Below are positions 57,028 to 64,000 of a stretch of 64,000 bases of DNA, one piece after another. The stretch comes from Paraphoma chrysanthemicola. Its lineage: Eukaryota > Ascomycota > Dothideomycetes > Pleosporales > Phaeosphaeriaceae. Each line of letters begins with the position of its first letter. Position 1 is the first letter of the stretch. The notes below the pieces were generated by a model. It ran no database searches. It was given only the letters and a program-made list of their open reading frames with translations, and was not told the origin of the DNA. The stretch covers positions 1,550,001 through 1,614,000 of the forward strand of contig JAGMWG010000005.1 in assembly GCA_020744225.1 (NCBI GenBank). The letters are read 5' to 3'. The position numbers were made by a program, and so were the translations under genes.

Positions 57028-59139
57028 ATGTCTTCGGAAACTTTCGAGTTCCAGGCCGAGATCTCGCAGCTGCTCGGCCTCATCATCAACACCGTTTACT
57101 CAAACAAGGAGATCTTCCTGCGAGAACTCATCTCCAACGCCTCCGACGCCCTAGACAAGATCCGCTATGAGGCCCTCTCAGACCCCAGCAAGCTCGACAG
57201 CGGCAAGGATCTCCGCATCGACATCATCCCCAACAAGGAGGCAAAGACACTCACAATCCGGGATACCGGTATCGGTATGACCAAGGCCGACCTGATCAAC
57301 AACTTGGGAACCATTGCCCGTTCGGGTACCAAGCAGTTCATGGAGGCTCTGTCAGCTGGTGCTGATATCTCCATGATCGGTCAGTTCGGTGTCGGTTTCT
57401 ACTCCGCATACCTCGTCGCCGACCGCGTCACTGTCATCTCCAAGAACAACGATGACGAGCAGTACATCTGGGAGTCCGCCGCCGGTGGCACCTTCAAGAT
57501 TGCTGAGGACACCGAGGGCGAGCAGCTCGGCCGTGGCACCAAGATCATCCTCCACCTCAAGGATGAGCAGTTGGACTACCTGAACGAGTCCAAGATCAAG
57601 GAGGTCGTCAAGAAGCACTCCGAGTTCATCTCATACCCCATCTACCTCCACGTTCTCAAGGAGACTGAGACCGAGGTCGAGGATGAGGACGCCGCCGAGG
57701 AGACAACCGAGGGCGACGAGAAGAAGCCCAAGGTCGAGGAGGTCGACGATGAGGAGGAAGAGAAGAAGGAGAAGAAGACCAAGAAAGTCAAGGAGTCCAA
57801 GATCGAGGAGGAGGAGCTCAACAAGACCAAGCCCATCTGGACACGTAACCCTCAGGACATCACCACAGAGGAGTACGCCTCGTTCTACAAGTCGCTCTCC
57901 AACGACTGGGAGGATCACCTTGCCGTCAAGCACTTCTCCGTTGAGGGTCAGCTCGAGTTCCGCGCCATTCTCTTCGTTCCCAAGCGCGCTCCCTTCGATC
58001 TTTTCGAGACCAAGAAGACCAAGAACAACATCAAGCTCTACGTACGCCGCGTCTTCATCACTGACGATGCCACCGACCTCATCCCCGAGTGGCTCAGCTT
58101 CGTCAAGGGTGTTGTCGACTCTGAGGACCTTCCTCTCAACCTGTCCCGTGAGACTCTTCAGCAGAACAAGATCATGAAGGTCATCCGCAAGAACATCGTC
58201 AAGAAGACCCTCGAGCTCTTCAACGAGATCGCCGAGGACCGCGAGCAATTCGACAAGTTCTACAGCGCCTTTGGCAAGAACATCAAGCTCGGTATCCACG
58301 AGGACTCCCAGAACCGCCAGTCGCTCGCCAAGCTGCTCCGATTCAACTCAACCAAGTCTGGCGATGAGCTAACCTCGCTTCAAGACTACGTTACTCGCAT
58401 GCCCGAGCACCAGAAGCAGATGTACTACATCACCGGCGAGTCGCTCAAGGCTGTCCAGAAGTCACCCTTCCTTGACACTCTCAAGGACAAGGGTTTCGAG
58501 GTTCTCTTCCTTGTCGACCCCATCGATGAGTACGCCATGACCCAGCTCAAGGAGTTTGATGGCAAGAAGCTTGTCGACATCACCAAGGACTTCGAGCTTG
58601 AGGAGTCTGAGGAGGAGAAGAAGGAGCGTGAGGCTGAGGAGAAGGAGTTCGAGGGCCTTGCCAAGAGCCTGAAGAACGTTCTCGGCGACAAGGTCGAGAA
58701 GGTTGTCGTTTCACACAAGCTCATCGGCTCACCTTGCGCCATCCGCACTGGCCAGTTCGGTTGGTCAGCCAACATGGAGCGCATCATGAAGGCTCAGGCT
58801 CTCCGTGATACCTCCATGAGCTCGTACATGTCATCCAAGAAGACCTTCGAGATCTCGCCAAAGTCTCCCATCATCAAGGAGCTCAAGCGCAAGGTCGAGG
58901 CTGATGGTGAGGAGGACCGCACCGTCAAGTCCATCACTCTCCTTCTCTTCGAGACCTCGCTCCTCGTCTCTGGGTTCACCATTGATGAGCCCGTCCAGTA
59001 TGCTGAGCGCATCCACAAGCTCGTCTCTCTCGGCCTCAACGTCGATGAGGAGGTCGAGACCGAGCAGGAGGCCAAGGCCGACACCACGGAGGAGGCTCCC
59101 GCTGCGGCTGGCGAGAGCGCTATGGAGGAGGTTGACTAA
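57028..59139 (+). CDS. HSP90: Cytosolic HSP90 chaperone
   Basis: Intronless, 703 residues, from an ATG in good context (CCATCATGTC) to the MEEVD ending. ATP-dependent homodimeric chaperone for kinases and transcription factors. N-terminal GHKL ATPase: ETFEFQAEISQLLGLIINTVYSN, LRELISNASDALDKIRYEAL (Glu of the ATPase in RELISNASDA), DTGIGMTKADLINNLGTIA, GQFGVGFYSAYLVAD. Charged linker at about residues 212-268. Middle domain includes NKTKPIWTRNP and the catalytic-loop segment LPLNLSRETLQQNKI. C-terminal dimerisation domain and the MEEVD peptide that binds TPR co-chaperones. Codons are strongly biased toward C-ending forms (AAC, AAG, CTC, GAG), as expected for a highly expressed gene. Lack of introns, together with the upstream heat-shock element, suits expression during heat stress. 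Confidence 0.98.
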   Translation: MSSETFEFQAEISQLLGLIINTVYSNKEIFLRELISNASDALDKIRYEALSDPSKLDSGKDLRIDIIPNKEAKTLTIRDTGIGMTKADLINNLGTIARSGTKQFMEALSAGADISMIGQFGVGFYSAYLVADRVTVISKNNDDEQYIWESAAGGTFKIAEDTEGEQLGRGTKIILHLKDEQLDYLNESKIKEVVKKHSEFISYPIYLHVLKETETEVEDEDAAEETTEGDEKKPKVEEVDDEEEEKKEKKTKKVKESKIEEEELNKTKPIWTRNPQDITTEEYASFYKSLSNDWEDHLAVKHFSVEGQLEFRAILFVPKRAPFDLFETKKTKNNIKLYVRRVFITDDATDLIPEWLSFVKGVVDSEDLPLNLSRETLQQNKIMKVIRKNIVKKTLELFNEIAEDREQFDKFYSAFGKNIKLGIHEDSQNRQSLAKLLRFNSTKSGDELTSLQDYVTRMPEHQKQMYYITGESLKAVQKSPFLDTLKDKGFEVLFLVDPIDEYAMTQLKEFDGKKLVDITKDFELEESEEEKKEREAEEKEFEGLAKSLKNVLGDKVEKVVVSHKLIGSPCAIRTGQFGWSANMERIMKAQALRDTSMSSYMSSKKTFEISPKSPIIKELKRKVEADGEEDRTVKSITLLLFETSLLVSGFTIDEPVQYAERIHKLVSLGLNVDEEVETEQEAKADTTEEAPAAAGESAMEEVD

Positions 59140-59823
59140 GCGCATCGCCATTCGGTTCGCTTTCGAAAAGTTTGGTTGGCGCTTTGATATCCCCTTATGT
59201 GTCATGGCTTTCCCTTTCTCTCTCTTGCATGACGGAGCTAATCTACGGCGTCTTAGAGGTGGTCACTTTACGCTTCACGAGTAAATGGATATCCCGACAT
59301 GTACTCTAGGTAGTAAACCTGAGTGGCACTGGGCATCGTCTCAGATGCTAATTTCACGAAATGTTAAATGTTCAAAAATGTTTTGTGCAATGAATTGATT
59401 CGTGCGATGTGATGTTTGGTCGTTGTGGCGTTCCTGCCTTACACTTGTTCGTTCCTTCCCGTCTGCCAACTTTCGGATGACATCCCTGTCCACTCATCGT
59501 CCCGACTTCACGCACCTCGCCCTCCGAACCATGCGCAGCCGTTAATTTAGTCTCAACGCTCAGGGATCCCGCGTCGCGATCCGCCGAGGCTAACATTACA
59601 ACGGCGATCATCCGCCAGAAAACAGGATCTCCGTTCACTGGGCATGTCTCCGTTCCACAACAACAGGGTTCCGCTCATGGGATGACGTATGACCGATCGC
59701 ACTCATGATGTCTGGAACACGATTTCGCGGGCTGGACATCGGACCCTGGGATGATCGCTCTTTTATTTGAATCTGTACTCCTGGCTATCTCCCCTTCCAC
59801 CAAAATACATCCACATCAGCAAC
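59140..59823. other. Intergenic, HSP90 3' flank and next promoter
   Basis: 684 bp with no gene. AT-rich around 59,350-59,400 (HSP90 terminator side). The right end, with CCCCTTCCACC just before the start at 59824, is a typical pyrimidine-rich fungal leader. Confidence 0.45.
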
Positions 59824-61234
59824 ATGTCGGCCGTTGATCAACTCAAGAAGCAAAATGCTGCTCTCCAGTGTATGACAATGAAATAGGCACTATATAGCCT
59901 CGAGCTAACACCTCAACACAGCCAGCGTAGGAAACATCTCGAAACAAGCTCAAGGCACCGGGCAAACAGCAAAGAAGACGGTGACCTCCACGGGGAAGAC
60001 TGCAACATCGACCGCTACCAAGGCAACGCCTGTCAAGAAGCCAGCAGCTACCAATGCCACAGACTCAGCTGCTACACCTGTCAAGAAAATCCCTAAGAAG
60101 CTTGGTACGGCAGGCACATCTACATCAGCTGAGCCCAAAGCTCCGATACCAGCGAAAGCAACACCAGTAAAGGCGAGAACTCCTCTGGGCACAGTGAAGA
60201 AACTGCCTGCTGCTTCTACACCCAAGCCTGTCACTGCGACCAAGACACCAACAAGCACGGCCTCCAAACCAACACCGGCAGCGACCAAGAAGCCCCTGCC
60301 CACTGCAGTCAAGAACACCACCACGACACCAGCAACCAAACCCGCCACAGCTGTGAAGAAGACAACAGGCGCGACGCCTGTGAAAGCCGCCCCAGCCTCA
60401 ACGGCCACAAAACCCACACCCGTCAAGAAAGCCCCAGCTAAGACCGTGAACCCAGATGGTAAGTCAAATCCTTCCATTCCCACCTCATTGCCCTCGGGCT
60501 GAGCACATACGCCATAAGGAACCTATCCCACCCCTCTCTCTATAATAAAAGCTCATCCCGCACCAGGCCAGAATCCTCCTGCCAAGAAACCCGGTGTCGT
60601 AGGACGCGGCATCAACACCGCCACCGGGGGTTTGAACAAGGGTGTTGGTGTGACTACAGGTACGGTCAACACCGTCGCCGACTCAGCAACTAGCGGCGTG
60701 AACACAGGCGTGAACACCGTTACCGGCGTTGTTGGAAAGGGACTTGACAAGGTCCCAGGTGGAGCTGGCAAGCCAATCAAACATATCACCGACAATGTAG
60801 GCAAGACGGCAGCGGGTGCGACGGACAACTTGTATTACACGGCTGGCGCGGCGACAAAGGGTGTCCAGGGCACGGTGAGCAAGACCACAGGCGCAATCGG
60901 ACGCGGCGATGTCAAGGGTGTAGCCGCGGGCGCGACTAGTGGCGTCGGGAACACTGTTACCGGCGTAGGCAAAGGCGCAGGAAATCTCGTTGGCGATGCA
61001 GTAGGCGGCGTTGGAAACACTGTCGGTGGACCGTTGGGCAATGTTGTCGGCGGAGTGGGCAAAGGTGCAAGCAATGCTGTAACGGGGATCACTGGCGGAC
61101 TAGGTGAGGGCGTGGGCAAGTTGGGCAAGGGCGATGTTATTGGTGGAGTAGGGAGCACGTTGGGAGGAGTCGGGCGCGGTGTTGGTGGGTTGTTCAGTGG
61201 TCTTGGTGGAGGAGGTGACGACGATGACCAATGA
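59824..61234 (+). CDS. Low-complexity protein: Lys/Thr/Pro/Ala part fused to Gly/Val 'LEA-like' repeats
   Basis: Three exons, 59824-59869, 59922-60458 and 60567-61234 (or 60552 for the last acceptor, adding five residues); about 416 residues. Exon 2 encodes about 180 residues rich in Lys, Thr, Pro and Ala with repeated ATPVKK/TPVKKAP units, like a histone H1 tail. Exon 3 encodes Gly/Val/Asn/Thr repeats, such as VNTVTGVVGKGLDKVPGG, GVGNTVTGVGKGAGNLVGD and GGVGSTLGGVGRGVGGL, with a period near 11-18 residues, ending in DDDDQ. The repeats resemble fungal LEA-type stress proteins that I know only loosely. A disordered stress-protective role is inference; localisation cannot be told. The alternative acceptors differ by 15 nt and keep frame. 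Confidence 0.75.
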
Positions 61235-61505
61235 AGGTTACTGGAGGGGTGGTTGGATGGGGTGGAAGGTTGGGATACGCTGTCTGAGGAGTATTGGCAT
61301 GAGGGGGAGGAGTATGTGTAGTCATCTTGTATGCTGCTTTGCGGTGCACTTTTGATATAGTATAGTTGTAGACAATTTAATCCAACCCCCTCCAAGAAAG
61401 GCTGGTTTGCTTCAAGCAAGTTGAACATACATACATGTGAAGAGAAAGGGTATCATTCTTTCGAGACACTTGGTCGTTGTGACGGTCTCACCTGGCATCT
61501 TGTGA

Positions 61506-62608
61506 TCAAGACCCTGGGTTTACACCTTGGTCCTCAATCTTGCGGATCAGACCCTCACCCGGCTTGACCCTTTGTGCCCACTCCGTCCAGCTGCCGTCGT
61601 ATAGACGCCGCCCAGCTTGAGGGTAGCCAGCTTCCGTTAGGGCTGCATCGATGACAGCCGCTGTTACTCCCGTGCCACAGCTGTTTATGATCGGCTTAGA
61701 GGGGTCGACGCCTTTTGACTGGAACACTTCGAGAAGCTGCTCTGCGGGTAGAAGAGTCTTGTCTTTCGGATCGAGGAGATCGGAGATGGGCACCGAGATG
61801 GAGTACGGGATGTGACCGGATGACAAGCCTACTGATGTTAATATGAACACTTTCGGACATTGTGAATGAATTCAACTTTACCTTCTCTGGGCTCTGGATC
61901 TTTACCCTCCCATCTGCCCTTGCTTCTTGCATCCAGGATCTGCACCTCCTCTGCGCCCTCCTTTTTCAGGTCCCTTGCAATCTCCCTAACCTCTTCAAAC
62001 GCAACAACTTTGCTCTCATCCCGCTCAGGTACAGGGTAGTCCACAGGGTATGGCTCTCGACCCTCTCCGCTCTCCGTTGGATATCCCTCTTCGACCCACT
62101 TCTTGAAGTTGTTCAAAACATGAACGTTCTCGTGTCCAAAAACTTTCAGCGTCCAACCGACTCTCGGCGCACTGAAGATGCCCAACTCTTTGCTGTCGTA
62201 CACGACCACGCTGTCTTCTCGTCGGATGCCCATGCGCTTCATGGCGTCTGCGAATTCTTTTGGAGGAGGCAACATGTGAGGATACGGCGAGTATGGGTCT
62301 TTGACTGCGTCGAGATCGAAGAAGCGCGCGTGTGGTATGCGCTGTTCGAGGAAGGTTGTGTAGCCGTCACGGCCATCGTTTGGTAGAAACCACGATGCGC
62401 ACAGAGGGATGACGCGGGGAGCTGTTGATAGCTTGCTATGGACATTCTTCTGGAGAACTGTGTTCAATTGGGCCGGAGTGACAAGGTAGGAGTCGAGCGT
62501 GTACTGAGTGGACATATTGCGTCTTGCGCCAATTGCAGCAATAGGCCGCATTGAAGACGAAAGTTGTGAGAGAGGCCGCATAGAGCAGCGAAAGCTTGAG
62601 ACGAACAT
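61506..62608 (-). CDS. Thiosulfate/3-mercaptopyruvate sulfurtransferase (tandem rhodanese)
   Basis: Two exons, 62608-61882 and 61828-61506, with a 53 nt intron (donor GTAAAG, acceptor AGTAG); 349 residues. Tandem rhodanese enzyme that transfers sulfur from thiosulfate or mercaptopyruvate to an acceptor such as cyanide or a carrier protein. N-terminal inactive domain: VIPLCASWFLPNDGRDGYTTF, IPHARFFDLDAVKDP, EDSVVVYDSKELGIFSAPRVGW. C-terminal domain: VQILDARSKGRWEG, GHIPYSISVP and the active loop SCGTGVTA with catalytic Cys293. The first 30 residues are rich in Arg and Ser without acidic residues (MFVSSFRCSMRPLSQLSSSM), like a mitochondrial presequence. The CGTGVTA loop points to the TUM1/MST group. 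Confidence 0.92.
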
Positions 62609-63081
62609 GGCGGAAGCTGCGTCGTATGATCAAGTGTTAGTTCAGTGATTAGTGTGAGCGATGGGAGGAGCTTGTGGAAAAGGTGCGATAGAGCTCCTCC
62701 GAGCTTTGATATGGAATGCAGCTCTTGCGCAATTTGAGGGGAAGCTGCAAGCTGCCCGTTGCCCGTTGAGCTTGTGATCGGCTTGCTGCCGATCGTCTGG
62801 CCGAGACTGGGCCCAGTTTGCTCCGCCGAAAGCTGACTGTTCCTAACATTATCGCCGCGTTGCTTGCGACTCTGTGACGAGAGCGACATCGCAGTGGTGT
62901 CAGTGTGGTCCTCTCTGCCGTCATCCCCGCCATGTGGAGCTACACTTGGACCCTGGCTTGACAGCTGCCACCGACACACCGCCCTGGATTCTGCCGGCCT
63001 AGCATGAGTCGTGTTTGTTTTCGTCTTCCATCCCACCTACGAATACACGGATACCACGACCCACCTGTACGACAAACCAAT
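62609..63081. promoter_or_regulatory. Divergent promoter region, rhodanese / APC11
   Basis: 473 bp between the two start codons. No gene is supported in it; the minus-strand frame at 62464-63036 lacks family features. It must contain promoters for both genes. Confidence 0.5.
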
Positions 63082-63546
63082 ATGAAGGTCACGATACGAG
63101 AATGGAACGCGGTCGCCGCCTGGCGCTGGGACATGCCCGACGATGATGTATGCGGGATCTGCCGGAATCCATACGACAGCACCTGCTCCAAGTGCAAGTT
63201 TCCCGGCGATGAGTGTCCGCTGTGTATGTTCGCCACCTTGAGATGCTTTGACTGGTCTAACAGGATCTAGTACTCGGAGAATGCAATCATTCCTTCCACA
63301 TGGTACGCGACTGACACCTCCGGACCTGAGATGCCCAGCTGACGACCGACCTAGCACTGTATCTTCTCATGGCTGAAGCAAGAGAGCTCCCAGGAGAAAT
63401 GTCCCATGTGTCGTCAGCGTAAGAGTGTCCCCGCAGTACAAGCCAGGCATCACTAACTTCTTCTCGCAGCATTCAAGTCGAAGAGTCAAGACGCGCCAAC
63501 CGAGAACCCACAACAGGCTCAAGAGCCTGTCACCAGCCCGCTCTGA
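63082..63546 (+). CDS. APC11: APC/C RING-H2 subunit Apc11
   Basis: Four exons, 63082-63223, 63271-63302, 63355-63418 and 63470-63546; introns 47, 52 and 51 nt; 104 residues. Catalytic RING subunit of the anaphase-promoting complex, which recruits the E2 and ubiquitylates cyclins and securin. Sequence begins MKVTIREWNAVAAWRW, the conserved Apc11 N-terminus. Metal ligands are Cys24, 27, 35, 38, 45, 52, His54, His57, Cys60, 74, 77, as expected for Apc11's three-zinc RING-H2 (CGICRNPY, CPLLLGECNHSFHMHCI, CPMCRQPF). A non-conserved acidic/Gln tail (SQDAPTENPQQAQEP) extends beyond the core. Length is close to the family norm of 85-110. The 32-nt second exon is very small and rests on motif continuity. 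Confidence 0.93.
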
Positions 63547-63901
63547 GCCGCCATCATGTCAAATATGGACACGGAGTACCAGATTTTGAAGAGAGTCGAA
63601 ACTTTATAAACACAATGAGGAAGATCAAGTTGTTGTTGGCGAAGCGCTGGAGCCAGCCTTTTGAAAGGATGAGGAATAGGTAACCGGAGTCGATATGATA
63701 CCCAAGAAGAGCATGAGCAGTATCTGAGGACTTACCGGAGTATTGATTTCCTGAATTATACTCTTCCTTGCCGCGCCCGCACACATACACATTCACATGC
63801 TTCCGCGCACGGGCCGCTTCTTTATCGATAGGACCAGCGTTACTTGTAGCTCCCGCAGCTCCGACTAGCTTCCGCATTCCAGCCTTCCGCCTACAATCAG
63901 A
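63547..63901. other. Intergenic right of APC11
   Basis: 355 bp. A 122-codon minus-strand frame (63554-63922) crosses it but overlaps the plausible start of a plus-strand gene and has no known motif; it is not called. Confidence 0.4.
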
Positions 63902-64000
63902 ATGTCGCTCGACCCAAGTCATTCAAGATCGCCATCAAGACCACGCGCTGCAATATCACCACGGTCTCCTCTACTCCATCACTTCGATGATCCTCCAGAC
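63902..64000 (+). CDS. Possible 5' end of a gene cut by the window edge
   Basis: An ATG at 63902 opens a frame that stays open for 33 codons to the edge of the window, starting MSLDPSHSRSPSRPRAAISP. The composition (Ser, Pro, Arg, then HHFDDPPD) is typical of disordered N-termini of fungal proteins. Too little is visible to name it; it could be a chance frame. Confidence 0.35.
   Translation, partial: MSLDPSHSRSPSRPRAAISPRSPLLHHFDDPPD

Noticed and set aside
57631..58299. 222-codon minus-strand frame, very rich in Leu, Val, Asp and Gly
   Set aside because: Antisense of the HSP90 coding sequence, produced by its biased codon use.
63554..63922. 122-codon minus-strand frame, with a possible splice to a hydrophobic ending (WLQRFANNNLIFLIVFIKF)
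   Set aside because: Splice sites are plausible, but no family is recognised and it overlaps a likely plus-strand start at 63902; too weak to list as a gene.
1..64000. tRNA, 5S rRNA and CRISPR arrays
   Set aside because: I scanned for tRNA A/B-box patterns (GGTTCGANNCC), for a 5S core and for regularly spaced identical repeats. No convincing match was seen; the 7.8-9.2 kb array is too diverged and irregular to be a CRISPR.

Overview
The window reads as chromosomal DNA of a filamentous ascomycete (Pezizomycotina), most likely a dothideomycete. The evidence is single-copy eukaryotic genes with many 45-60 nt GT-AG introns, balanced base composition, and typical fungal families: Zn2Cys6 regulator, TOK-type K+ channel, GT90 transferase, AA9 LPMO, DUF2457-like protein. 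No bacterial, viral or intact transposon genes were seen. All splice sites were placed by eye from donor/acceptor sequence, reading phase and family motifs. No database search was run, so family names come from recognised motifs.

Layout: 0-7.2 kb holds a pirin, an RS-rich splicing-type protein, a divergent coiled-coil kinetochore (Sim4/CENP-K-like) protein, and a cytochrome b561-type membrane protein with a very long RS/Pro-rich tail. 7.2-11.4 kb has no genes but carries about nine diverged copies of a 135-220 bp tandem unit (7784-9180), the most unusual feature here. A Zn2Cys6 regulator (11.4-13.8 kb) is followed by a 4.7 kb gene desert. 18.5-22.4 kb is one large mucin-like, cysteine-rich cell-surface gene. 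23.4-26.4 kb has an orphan single-span membrane protein and a TOK channel. A broken fungal membrane-protein gene lies at 27.0-27.8 kb. 30.7-32.8 kb is a seven-exon DED1/Vasa-like helicase. 34.8-43.3 kb has a small type I membrane protein, a GT90 transferase and a DUF2457-like acidic protein.

47-55 kb is metabolic: an alpha/beta hydrolase, an anion:cation-type MFS transporter, a GH105 unsaturated rhamnogalacturonyl hydrolase and an AA9 LPMO. GH105 and LPMO are convergent, and the MFS gene is divergent from GH105. Together they suggest use of pectin and cellulose breakdown products. 55.5-64 kb has an orphan protein with an F-box/2EXR-like start, intronless HSP90 with a readable heat-shock promoter, a Lys/Thr/Pro plus Gly/Val repeat protein, a mitochondrial-type rhodanese, APC11 and the 5' edge of another gene.

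Coding density is low (about 40%), with several intergenic stretches of 2-5 kb that hold no recognisable gene, tRNA or rRNA.
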